A program made the position numbers and the translations under genes. Under the pieces are notes generated by a model. The model saw only the letters and a list, made by a program, of their open reading frames with translations. It was not told the DNA's origin and did no database searches. Below are positions 10,599-21,574 of a stretch of 64,000 nt of DNA, piece after piece. This stretch comes from Gonium pectorale (taxonomy: Eukaryota > Chlorophyta > Chlorophyceae > Chlamydomonadales > Volvocaceae): NCBI GenBank assembly GCA_001584585.1, contig LSYV01000005.1:295866-359865 (forward strand), in the 5' to 3' direction. How positions within the stretch are numbered: position 1 is the stretch's first letter; each line of letters opens with the position of its first letter.

Positions 10599-13500
10599 TC
10601 AAGCTGATGAGTACATCTGCGCGCTCTGCGGCTGCTGCGGCGCCGATTGCTGCATGCGCTGCGCGGGTACCTGCTGGCCGCCAGGCGACGGCGCCGCCGC
10701 CACGGGCCCTTGTGCCACAAGCGAGCCACCTCCCCCTGCAACGGCCTGCGCCGCCGCCGCCTGGCCCGCCGTGACAGGCGACCGCGCACCCGGTCCCATG
10801 GGCGAGGGCACCTGCGGCGTGCCCATGCCGCCAACGCCGCGCCGGTTAATTTGCGATGGGCGGCGGTCCATGCCTCCCGGCACCATGCCGCCGGGGCCGC
10901 CGCCTTGCAGCTGCTGCATATACTCGAACTTCTCTCCCATGGAGCCGAACGACCCGTTCACCATAGAGTCCATCTCGCGATCGTCCACCTAGTGCGGGGT
11001 GTTGGTTCAGAGAACGGAGAGATTTGAATACATGGAGAGGGACGGATGCCGGTGAGGATCGAAAGGCACAAGGGCGGCAGGAACGCGCAAGCGATCTGCA
11101 TTAGCCGTATGCCCTCTCTACTAAGCCGCAGCAGGTCTGGGCAGCGCGCAGCGAAGCGTACTCCAAAAGCATGCGCACTATGCTCACCGCCTGGCCTGCA
11201 GGCCGCAACGAGCTTACAGTATGGTCGCCGCACTTAAGGGACACACAGAATCACGGCCCGAGTCAACCGACCTGCTGCAGCATGGCGTTCAGGTGAGTCA
11301 GGATCTCGTCAAACGAGGGGCGCGCCTGCGGCGAGCCGCTCCACGCCGACTGCGCCAGCACCACGTAGCCGCCCGGGGCCGTCCCCGGAAACTTGGGCCT
11401 CAGGCCGCGCATTACCACCTGAACACGGCAGCGGGGGTTAGGGTAAAGACAAGGTCGACAAGGCCAGGAATAGGCGAAACGGCACCTCGTACGTTACAGC
11501 AGGCAGCAGACTCGTGGCCACTGCCTGTATATTGCGTTCTGCGTGCGCTAAGCTATACACAAGGCTGTATACCGCATGCGTATATCCGGGGGGCTGGCAA
11601 CAAACGAAACAGACGCGAGCGCTCACCTCCTCGACCAGCTGCTGCTGCTTCATGTTACCATAGGGCCGCTGCCCCGTGTACATCTCCCACATCAGGATGC
11701 CGAAGGCTGTCCGTGGGACACGGCGACAAGAGGGCGCGAATCGCGAAGTGAACGGAGCACGACAGGTCATCAGAAATATCATAGCAGTCAAAAAGGACCG
11801 CGGTATCCATCCGCAACGGGGCACATTCAGTTGCCACTGCTCTTTCCGTTGTTCACCGCCCCGCCAATTCAGGTTCAGACTCACCGTACACGTCCACCGA
11901 GCTGTTGACCTTCTTATTGCAAATGAGGGCCTCCGGCGCCACGTAGGCGGCGGTACCGCAGCTATTGAAGGGGAACGACGCGCACGTGTCGTCGTCCTCC
12001 ACTCTGCGGAGACAGAAGGCGAGCATACACGAGGGAGAAACAGTTCAGCAGGCAAGAGCGCCATTCAGGCAGGGTGGAAACGAACGGACAGCAAGCTACT
12101 ACTAGTAAGAATTGGGTGGTACGGGTGCCGCTTCTCACTCGCGTACCCTCAGGCGGCCCCGCGCAATCTGGTCCCTCCTTGTTCATGCGCGGAGTTCCCC
12201 GCGCCAAGAGAACATTAGCTCGTTGCTGGGCTTAATGTACACGTACCGGCTGAGCCCGAAGTCCGACACCTTGGCGGTGAATCCGCGGAAGTCGATGTTA
12301 GAGCTCTTCAGCAGCACGTTGGCGGGTTTGATGTCGCAGTGCACCACACCCATGCGATGCAGGTAGCCGCAAGCCGACGCAATCTCAATCAGCGTCAGCA
12401 GCAGCGTCCGCATGTTAACCTGAGGCGCCAACATACAGCACGACGAGGATACGTCTTGGGCTCGTCAGGCATGCAGGCAGTCCAATTTCAGTGAGCTCAC
12501 AGCCATGTGGCAGTGGTGCCATGTGACACAGGGCCATGCCATAGAGCAGTGTGGAACCCGTCCAAGCAAAGAAGGAGAAAGGCAGCGCCCCCTCACCTTC
12601 ATGGGCTGCTGCCTGGCTCGCTCCGCCAGCTCCGCCGCAGCCGCGCCGTCTCCCGCGCCCGCCGCCGCCGCCATGACGGGGTTAGGGATCATGAAGATGT
12701 TGTTCTTGAGCGCATTGGACAGGTTGCCCAGGTCGCAATACTCGATGACCTGCCGACCGGTTAACACAGGAACGGACACGAGCTCAGTAAGCGACATGAT
12801 GGCCCCGTCATGTGGTCGTGGCCTGCCACGACAAGATCCTGCCCAACCCCAGCCACCTCCCACCGTACTGCCACGCAGATACCAAGCCAGGCCGGCACGA
12901 GGCCCTTCACTGAGGGCAGGCTTGGAGAGGGTAGCAACGGCTTTACCCGAATCCAATCCGCCCGCAGGCCGGCCACGGCCACTTGCCTCAAGATGGCACG
13001 TCTTGTCCTCCATGGACAGCAGGTACTTGTACGCGGGCGAGTTCATCACCGTAGGGTTGTTAAAGCGATGCACCGTCGTGCTGAGCAGGTCGCGAACCAG
13101 CACGTCCGTCAGGCAGTTGTATGCCTGTAAACCGAGAGAATAGCAGCAAATGCTCAACGCATGTCCACATAGATTACGGCAGGGTCGAGCCCCAGGTCTG
13201 CTATCACGAAAAAGGGATGGTGGGAACTGGTAGGGCCAAAATTTGTGCGCGTCTTTGCGCGCCCCAGCACCCACCTGCACGATGTTGGGGTGGGAGAGCG
13301 CCGACAGGATGGCAATCTCGTGCGCATTCTTCATCACCATCTTCTCGTTCTTGCCGTCGTCGCACACCACCTTGACGCCAACCACCAGACCTCGCCACAA
13401 GCCGCGGAACACCTTGGCGAAGCCGCCCTCGCCCAAGAGTCCCGTGATTTGTAGATCCGTCATCGTCGTGTTCTGGTGAAAGGTTTGAGCGCACAGGTTT

Positions 13501-16500
13501 GATGAGGACAGGTTCGCATCCAGGAGCCATCTCCCGTCCGGCTAAGAGCGCACCACGTAATCAAGGCCCTGGAATGACACGCGCGAGTCGTGTGAGTGTG
13601 TACGCTGCAACACGAACTCAGTCAATGTGACGCATAGGCAGTTACATAAGTTAGCGCGCTCGTGGTGCACGGGCATTAAACGGAACCCACACCAGCGCTG
13701 CCCCCCCTTGCCCCTGCCTCCCTCCCAACCCATCCCACATTGTGGAAGTCCATCGAGGAGCGGATGCGCTTTTGATTAAGCTTCTCCGTGAGGCCGGTCA
13801 CCAGGGCGCCCGTGGACGAACGCGACTGCGTGTACATGAAGCTGTCGCCCGACAGGCTGACGCCCAGGCTGTCGGAGCGGCCGATCGAGCCGCCCGCACC
13901 CGTCACCATGCCGCTGAGCGAGCCGCCGTCGCTCATCATGGAGCCACCCGCAGTCTGCGTCAGGCTCGCAGTCTGCATGGCCTGCAAAGACGGACAAGAC
14001 GAACAAGGCCAGCGCCATTTTGAAGCCGGGCCCGCTTAATCATCAAGCCAAGCAAAGGCAACGTAATGCCTCCCGCGGATGCAGACGTGTGTCAACAATG
14101 GACGCTTGGCTTGCCTTCTGCGCTTGGCGCCCGTTTAAACCCATTCGCCGCTCGCTGCTGCTCCACCTACCTTGTAGTCCCCGGCCAGTGGCTGAGTTAG
14201 CATGAAGAGGAGGTGCGGGGACATGACCTCGCACACCTCACGCAGCTTGGGGGACACGTCCGAGAAGTCCGACTGCACGCTGGACATGCAGAAGATAACT
14301 CCGAAGATGTGCTGCTTGACCTGAGAGAAGGACAGCGGTAGAAGGGGGCAGCGCCGCAAGCTCTCGCCCAGCACCACGCTGAGGCGAAAACGCCGAAGAT
14401 AACCAAAGACACGCAAGGATGGCCCCGGGGGCAGCGCCGCAAGCTCTCGCCCAGCACCACGCTGAGGCGAAAACGCCGAAGATAACCAAAGACACGCAAG
14501 GATGGCCCCGGTTGCGCGCGCGCAATTCAGCTAAGTGACACGTACCAGTCATGAAACCTTAACGTGCACGCTTGTTTACTGAGCCGTAAATGACCTGGTG
14601 TCGCGAGATTCACCCTCCGCCCCACTTGTGTCAACACCGCGCCATTCAAACTTCACAGCTAGTGACGCAAAATAGCCTCCCCATGCTCCTCAGACCCGCG
14701 GCATAAGTTTCACCTTCAGCGGGAACACCAGCACGCTGGTGGGCGGCTTGATGAGCCGCGTATTGAAGATATCGGCAGACACGTTGCCCGACTGGTTGAT
14801 CACCTTCTGGACGTCGGGGATCATGACCTGCGGGGAGAACCCAATGGCAGCTTGAAAAGCTGGATACATTTGCAGAGTACGAGTGGCCTGCATTCTGTTG
14901 AGGAGCTACAGCGCCTGCCGAGCCAAGCATCACCTGCTGTCCCGAATGCGATCATGCGCAAAGTGCAAGATTCCAGGCCATGAAACACCGTCGTCTCCTA
15001 CCAGCTCTGACCCACCCGAACCTGGCCCATTCATCTATTTTTGCCGCTCACAGCAGACGTTTGTGTGCATAGCTGAGTGATGTAGGATTATGCTAAATAA
15101 GACCGTGGATGTAAGGCCCTAGGATGCTCTCTGTACACACACCTGCTGGCGGTTGTGCACCGCGATCTTCATGACCGTGTTCTTCATGGCCACCACAGTA
15201 CGCATAACGCCCCCGGCCGCCTGCACCTCCTTCAGCAGCTTGAAGGACGACGAGCCCGTCGGGTTCGACAGCGTGCGCTGCATCAGCGTGGGTGGCACCT
15301 GCACGGGGTTCACCAGCATGGTTGGTACTCCTGTCAAAATACCACTCCCACATGCACTCGACAAATTGCGCCATGAGGGCGCCAGACGTGTGGCGTACCA
15401 CACTGTGCCGGAGTATACCCCTCGTGCCGCTGGGCGTGAGAGCAAGAGCTGGGCGCGGGCACCAAGCCCCGATGCTAAAAGTAAACATGCAATGCTTCAA
15501 CCGGCCTGAGGTACTAGCAATGGAACAACGGCAACACGTGCTGGGTGAGCGCTGCCAATCCTGACTCTTGGCAGGCAGCAGGCTATCAGTTATGCAGCAT
15601 CGTGGGGAATGCAGTTGTGCAAATGCCTTCCCGTGCGGCGGAGGCCAAACACTGCCCGTTCAACTGAAAAGTTTTAGTGCTCCCAAAGCCCTACCTGGGT
15701 CAGGTCGTCAAAGATGGTCGATGCCGTGTTGTTGGGTGCCGTCAGGCCTATCGACAAACGACGGCTGCCGTGTCCCATAAACCCCATCCCGCTCGCCCTA
15801 CATGATGTAGTCTGCCTCATCTGCGGCAGTGTCACCAAAGCCCACGGTGAGCATGCCGATGACCTTGTCCGAAACCTTGATGGGTACTGCCGCGAGATAT
15901 GTCAAGCCTGCAGAGTAGCAGGCTATAGTTAGCTACATGGGCCGGTACTGAGACTGTGCTGTTTTGCGTACCTGCAGCGCTGGCCAGGTGCGACCAGTCC
16001 GATGGCGCAGGCCCATCGCTCGCCGAGGGCTGCCAGTAGAAGAAGTCCGTCCCCTTTTGCAGGATGCGCTCCGGTGAGGAATTCGAGCCTGGCACCTTCA
16101 GGAGTCGGTTGCCCTCATGCACCGTGTCTGGCACGCCCACAGCGGTNNNNNNNNNNNNNNNNNNNNTGGGTCAGGTCGTCAAAGATGGTCGATGCCGTGT
16201 TGTTGGGTGCCGTCAGGCCTATCCGATACCAGATATGGTGGTTGTTGGAGTGCCCCAGCACGGTGCGCAGGTGCTGCACTACCTTGTGCATAAGGCTATC
16301 GAGGTCCTGTGTTTCGTGCAGGTCCTTCACGAGCGTCATGTACTTGGGAATGCTGTTGTCTTTCACCATGCTGCTCAGGCTGGCTGCCACCAGCTGCAGG
16401 TACGTGGGGAACCTATGAGGAAAGGGGGTTGCATTCCAAAGGAGGTGAGCACGGTGGGATGGGTTTTGCAATTCGCCCCAGAGTCGCTTGAAACAAACGA

Positions 16501-17481
16501 CGGCTGCCGTGTCCCATAAACCCCATCCCGCTCGCCCTACATGATGTAGTCTGCCTCATCTGCGGCAGTGTCACCAAAGCCCACGGTGAGCATGCCGATG
16601 ACCTTGTCCGAAACCTTGATGGGTACTGCCGCGAGATATGTCAAGCCTGCAGAGTAGCAGGCTATAGTTAGCTACATGGGCCGGTACTGAGACTGTGCTG
16701 TTTTGCGTACCTGCAGCGCTGGCCAGGTGCGACCAGTCCGATGGCGCAGGCCCATCGCTCGCCGAGGGCTGCCAGTAGAAGAAGTCCGTCCCCTTTTGCA
16801 GGATGCGCTCCGGTGAGGAATTCGAGCCTGGCACCTTCAGGAGTCGGTTGCCCTCATGCACCGTGTCTGGCACGCCCACAGCGGTGACCAGCAGTGCATG
16901 CTCCTGGGTCTCCGACAGCACGCTCACGCTGCAACATGAGCAAGCGCCAACAGTGAGGGACATGCAAACAGGAATACAAATAGTGAAGTTCTCACCTCGC
17001 GTATTTCGCTCGGCAGTCAGCAGTCACCAGGTTCAGGGCCCGGCGAACCGCCTGAACCGGCGTTGTCCGCTCGCTGCGCCCCTCAGCAAACTTCTGTATG
17101 AGCGTACTGACCTGCAGAAAGTTCGGCTCTGCGTTAGCCGCAGGCACGGCCATGAAAGGCGAACCATTCCCGCACCTTCAGCAACGTTGCTTGCACCGCG
17201 TTAGCCTCATTCGCGCTCAGCGACTTTAAGCTCTGGTTTACAGCGGCTTGAGATCCAGGCTGCGCCGGCTGCGCCGAAGAAGGCGCCGGGGCTGCTTGCT
17301 GGCTCTGGTTGCCAGGTGGAGCTGCGTACAAGGGCGACTGTGTGGCTCCATTGTTATTCTGCGCCGCAGGCTGCTCCACTCCTTCCTTTGCCGCTGCTGG
17401 CTTAGCTGGAGCGTGGTGCCCATTCTGGGGAGGCGACTTTACAACCTCGTCGGCCTGGGGCTGTGACGACGCGCAACCCAT
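10599..17481 (-). CDS. N-myristoylated GAF-domain TKL (Raf-like) protein kinase
   Basis: Seventeen exons on the minus strand: 17481-17176, 17111-16996, 16928-16711, 16646-16541, 16412-16167 (plus one base hidden at the gap), 15298-15143, 14827-14714, 14320-14171, 13981-13739, 13472-13275, 13124-12987, 12749-12597, 12419-12247, 12003-11885, 11706-11627, 11418-11272, 10988-10599; 1017 residues. The N-terminus MGCASSQ is a myristoylation/palmitoylation signal, followed by an Ala/Pro/Gln-rich linker. Residues about 150-470 look like GAF sensor sequence (for example GLTYLAAVPIKVSDKVIGML). The kinase domain starts near residue 556: Gly loop GEGGFAKV, Lys in VGVKVV (~586), HCDIKPANVLL (~742-752, a non-RD kinase), DFGLS (~768), GTAAYVAPEAL, FGILMWEMYTGQRPYG and ARPSF. 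A Gly/Pro/Gln-rich tail of about 129 residues follows. The intron after exon 11 is GC-AG. Likely a plasma-membrane or flagellar-membrane signalling kinase; ligand and substrate unknown. Confidence 0.88.
14344..14509. repeat. 83-bp perfect tandem duplication in kinase intron
   Basis: Two copies with an 83-base period (14344-14426 and 14427-14509) lie in the intron between kinase exons 7 and 8, a few bases from the exon 8 acceptor. Each copy contains ccgcaagctctcgcccagca. Confidence 0.9.
15754..16146. repeat. Probable false duplication next to assembly gap (copy of 16493-16885)
   Basis: These 393 bases match 16493-16885 (offset 739) up to the N run, and 15696-15752 match 16167-16223 on its other side. 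The duplicated block holds copies of kinase exons 3 and 4. Skipping 15753-16223 restores one continuous exon 5 and keeps the kinase frame open, so this is best read as an assembly artefact and not as extra exons. Confidence 0.8.
16147..16166. other. Assembly gap (20 N)
   Basis: A fixed-size 20-N run, usual for a gap of unknown length. It falls inside kinase exon 5 and is flanked by duplicated sequence on both sides. Confidence 0.99.
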
Positions 17482-18110
17482 GGTCCCAGAGCGTGCTGAA
17501 GCCTGCTAGGCCTTGCAGGTGCAAAGGCAAGACACTGGGGGCTTCAGCCCCCTTCTTGTCTCAAAAAGAACTGCTGGAGAATATCAGGACAAGGTATTGG
17601 CTAGGCTCATGTATGGGTCCGTGTAGGGGCGCAGTGCAGTGAAGCGCAAAGCTGCAGGGAGCGCAGAAGCAAGCAACAGGATTACAGAAGAGACTCGTAC
17701 GTTTGCTGTTTGACTGTGTTATCTTGGCTATGACGCCGCGCCCTGTTTTGTGTGTCAAGAGCGACAGTACAGTACACCAGTACGCGGCCAAATTATCTCG
17801 TTACACGGAAAGCAAGAGAGCCATGCGCTGTGCAATACTGAGTACCAAAGTATACCAAGGTAACAAGAAACCGGCCGCTTCGCCGACTTTCTGAAGGAAA
17901 CCCGCTACGCCGTCTATCACATCATAGTTCATGACCCCCCCCCCTCCGTGCCAAGTAAACGAGGCATCAGCCCGTGCTTGGGCGACGGCCGAAGTCCTCA
18001 CACGGCGCCCTCCTCCCCTCCCCCACCCGTACGTGTCTGAGCCCAGCACCCCGCCCGCCGCCCCACACCGCCTGCACAGGCCGCGGGCCCTCGCCTTCCA
18101 CCCCCCCCCC
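17482..18110. other. Upstream region of the kinase gene
   Basis: No gene is seen. This should contain the kinase 5' UTR and promoter. A C-run (17933-17944) and C-rich tracts lead to the TATA-like element at 18116. Confidence 0.4.
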
Positions 18111-18114
18111 TCCG

Positions 18115-18124
18115 CTTATAAAGG
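18115..18124 (+). promoter_or_regulatory. TATA-like element (CTTATAAAGG)
   Basis: A good TATA match reading rightward, preceded by a C-rich tract. Possible transcript starts lie about 25-30 bases downstream, just ahead of the ATG cluster at 18136-18152. It faces away from the minus-strand kinase gene. Confidence 0.4.
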
Positions 18125-18135
18125 GCTCTTGCGTC

Positions 18136-18348
18136 ATGCATCTTGCATCATATGCTTTATCGTGTGGTGCGTCTGTGTGCAGTCAATCTTGGCAAAGGCT
18201 CAAGCTGCACCGCAGGAAATGCCTTCTCTGGAGCGGCTCATTGCGGAGGTGGAGCCAAATGTCATTACGGAGGCTCTCACGCGGGAGTGCATTCGGGTCT
18301 GTCGGGCATATGCCCCGGCGCCCCCGGCATGCTGGACGCTGGTGCTCT
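18136..18348 (+). pseudogene. Possible orphan 5' exon of an unrecognised gene
   Basis: Downstream of the TATA-like element an open stretch ending at a stop near 18348 encodes a peptide with ordinary helical composition ([20 protein letters not shown] from the ATG at 18219, then TRECIRVC). I do not recognise it. No continuing exon is seen before the retroelement remnant, so it could be the first exon of a gene broken by that insertion, or chance. The start and end are nominal. Confidence 0.2.
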
Positions 18349-18819
18349 AACAGTGATAGCGACTAGTAAAGTGTGGCATCGGTTTCTCCTACCACGGCGT
18401 AGAAAGCTTGGCATTCGCAGGTCCGGTGCGCAGTCAGCCAAACGGGGGCAGCAATCCTTCGGCCACTTCCGCTTCAACACACCCGCACCCCAGCACACCC
18501 CAGCATAGACCTGAATCCATGCCCAAGCTCAAGTCAAGTCGGATTGCATAGTAGGTACTGCACCCCTTCCGCGCGCATTGTGCGCGTGCCATACAACACG
18601 ATAGGGCATGAAGCTGCCCATGTGTAGCCCTCATCCGACTGAAGGGAGATCGGGCAACACAAGTGGCACCATTAGGATCCGCTGCTACCAGTAAAACAGC
18701 TATTGGTTCCGGTTCCGGGTTCCGGTCTGCAATACACACGGCACGCAGACAGGCCGTCGTTGCCATCACCCGCGGTCTCCTTTCTTCTGTGGAAAGGTTA
18801 CAGGCGGAGAGGCAGACAA

Positions 18820-19745
18820 CGGGAGGGACAGGCAACCCTCCCGTGATGATAACCACCGAAAACCTGCCCTAACTACAGCGCGCGCCACGGCAGCCAAGAA
18901 ACAACACCGACGGCGCACACAAGAAGAGAAGGCAAGACGACGAAAGCAAACGAAAGGGGAAGCCGAACACCAGGACAGGGTAGAAACATACCGAAAGGAT
19001 CCGCGGAGCACAGGCAGCAAACCACCCCCCTCCCCTAGCAAAAGCCGGCAACCCGGACTCCTACCCCCCCTGCGACCCGCCGAGACAGAGCGCAAAACGG
19101 CACCTGACCCAACACGGGAACCGCACCTCAAAACACCCAGAACGCATCACCCCGCAACACCCACCACCCAAAAACAACCACACCCTCCGAACCCCAAGCC
19201 CAACCACCAAACTTTGCGGGCACCCTGCGAATGAGCGCAAGGCCCGCAGACGACACCTCCGCCTCCCGCCTCCTGCTGCGAATCGAATGCCTTCTGATAC
19301 TTCTGAAGCTCATAGCCGCCTCCATCACTGCTCCAAGGGCTACAGCCGGCAGCGCGTTCCCAGACGCCCTACCGGAAATGTCGCGCCTTCAAACCCCTCT
19401 TCCGCTATTTTGCTTTCCAATGCTACGGCAAGAGCAAGGCAAAGCCAAGGAAGCCCGACCATGCCCGGCCGCCCACCAGACTCTCGCACCGCTCTCATAG
19501 GCGGCAGATTGCGATGGCCCAATTGCCTCGCAGTGCTATTGTACGCCTGAGTCATAGCCCCGTAGGCAGCAAGATCTCCCGAGCCCAAACACGGCCCACA
19601 ATGGTCAGAAAGGTCTGCAAGGAGTCCGTGCACGCTGTACAGTCGTGTCATGTCCCGTTGACGGCACGGCAATTCGGTGGCACAGCTAACCACCACAACC
19701 GTCTGCTGTGGAGGGACTAAAGCGGCAAGTCTCGCTCAGCTCTAC
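18820..19745 (+). other. A/C-rich, low-complexity stretch upstream of the retroelement RT
   Basis: The plus strand is strongly A/C-rich from about 18820 to 19260 and has no long convincing frame. It may be a decayed gag/5' part of the retroelement or unrelated spacer. No sequence resembling the candidate 3' LTR at 25061-25600 is seen here, so a 5' LTR is either absent or unrecognisable. Confidence 0.3.
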
Positions 19746-19844
19746 TCATTAGTGCTTGCTCCGTCACGTGGACGCCGGACAAGGCCTGTACGGCGGGCCC
19801 GCAGCACCTGGCCGTACAGGGGCGTGTGCACGCCCAGGATATAA

Positions 19845-20690
19845 GCAGATTGGAATGGCGGTTTCCCATCTCGCGAGCATACCCTTGCCGCAACCGTCCC
19901 GGACCTGCACCTCTCGCCGCTGCTTGAGGGGCTGTTCGACCAGATTGGCGACGCTACCTGGCTCACCAAGTGCGACTGCCGCGCAGCCTTCCTGCAGATC
20001 CCGCTTACACCAGAGCACCGTGAACGGACCAGCTTCTGGTGGCGCCGGCGGCTGATGCAGTACAAGCGCCTGGTCTACGGCCTGCGAAACGCCACAGCCC
20101 ACATCCAGCGGGTCATGGACCCTGCCATCCGCCAGCATGGGCTCGAGGACTTCGTCTGCTGCTACGTCGACGATCTGCTGATTTACAGCCACTCCACGGA
20201 GGAGCACTTGCAGCACTTGGAGCGCGTGTTCCAGATGCTGCTGGAGATCGGCACTCGGCTGCACCCGGAGAAGACGCTGGTGGCGGGCGACGCCGTGGAG
20301 TTCCTGGGCTTCATGGTGTCGGCGAAGGGCCTCTCGCCGACGCGCGCCAAGGTGGAGGCGCTGCTGGCGCTGGGACCGCAGTCGTCATCAGCCGGTGCCC
20401 AGCGGCTGCTGGGGATGTTCTCGTACTACCGCAAGCTCGTCCCCCTCTTTACCGACATTACGGCGCCCCTAATCGCCCTCGCCAGCAGCAAGTACGTATG
20501 GCACGCGGGGTCGTGGGGCGCGGAGCAGCAGGCGGCGCTGGACGAGTTGAAGATGATCTACAGCAGGATGGATGGCCCGGTGCTGCGCCGTGTGCAACCG
20601 GCGCGGCCGCTGATCCTTCACACTGACTTCTCGGGTGTGGGCATTAGCGGCATCCTGGGGCAATTAGACGGCGATGGTCTCGCGGTCGCT
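19845..20690 (+). pseudogene. Retroelement reverse transcriptase (5'-incomplete, frameshifted)
   Basis: The open frame begins after a stop at 19842. It shows TWLTKCDCRAAFLQIPLTPE (first catalytic Asp, ~19974), YKRLVYGLRNATAHIQRVMD, CCYVDDLLIYSHSTEEHL (the YVDD catalytic box, ~20161-20175), GTRLHPEKTLVAGDAVEFLG, the connection segment LLGMFSYYRKLVPLFTDI, and the start of RNase H (LILHTDFSGVGISGILGQ). These are standard Ty3/gypsy pol motifs. The fingers region before TWLTKCD is poorly conserved. The frame is lost close to 20680-20690 and resumes one base over, so no full polymerase can be made. Confidence 0.85.
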
Positions 20691-21574
20691 CAACGTGCAC
20701 GAGCAACGGTACATCAGCTACAAGGGCGAACTGCTGGCTGTGGTGTGGGCGATCAAGTTGCTCGCTCCATACCTTGCGACCCGCCCCTTCGTCATAGTCA
20801 CCGACCACTCGCCGCTACTATGGCTCATGTGTCATGTCGCAGCGCGACGCGCTGCCCGCGCAATACGCGCGGTGGGCCCTGCAGCTGCAAGGCTGCAACT
20901 TCAACGTCACGCATCGGCCCCGCCTGCTGCATCAGGATGCGGATGCGCTCAGTCGGGAGCCTCGTGCTTCGGCGTTTGACGGCTCTGGCGCGCGCATGGG
21001 TGAGGAGGGCGACCCGGCGCGACCGCCGCCGGCTCTGGTGCAGTACCCGGGCGTGCGCTGGCCGGTTTATGCCTACTCCCGTGATCGGCCTGCTCCGGCT
21101 GAGCTTGAGTGCATGGCGGCGGCGGCGGCATGTGCTGTCGCGCGGGCCGAGCGCTACCAGGAGGATGCAGACCTCACTGACCCGGCTCGCGCCTTCGCTG
21201 CCGCTCCGGCGGCGGCGGGGCAGCTGGCTGGCTTGGTGCATCTCGCCGGCCCGGTGCCCGCTGCGCGCGGCGCTATGTGGTGCGTGCATGCCGTCTGCAC
21301 CGTGGTCGGCCCGGGGCTGCCCGTCACGACGGCCTCGGAGCTGGAGCTCGACGAGGAGATGGAGCTGGAGTCGGCGGCGGGGCTACCCGCCGCCGTGATG
21401 CTGGCGGCTGGCCTCAGCATGGGGCCCCCAGTCGCTGGCGACACCACGCTCCGGGCCGCAGGCAAACTGGTCCGTGACGAGGGTGCAGCGCTTCGGAGAC
21501 AGCAACCAGTGACAGTCATGTCCATGCGCTTACGGGCCGGGACAGGCCAGGTTCTGGGGGTTAATACAGCATGA
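20674..21574 (+). pseudogene. Retroelement RNase H and linker (frameshifted, ends in TGA)
   Basis: From 20674 the next frame gives MVSRSLNVHEQRYISYKGEL then LAVVWAIKLLAPYLATRPF and VIVTDHSPLLWL, the conserved end of the gypsy RNase H. A second frameshift near 20830 leads to QYARWALQLQGCNFNVTHRP and HQDADALSRE, the usual terminal motif (normally ...YRPGK.N..AD.LSR). After that comes an Ala/Glu-rich linker of unknown role up to an in-frame TGA at 21572-21574; the same frame then continues into the integrase polyprotein. The frameshifts and stop show decay, or programmed recoding that cannot be proved here. Confidence 0.75.

Noticed and set aside
15754..16146. Extra GAF-type exons in the kinase gene
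   Set aside because: They are exact copies of exons 3-4 next to a 20-N gap; the gene is in frame without them.
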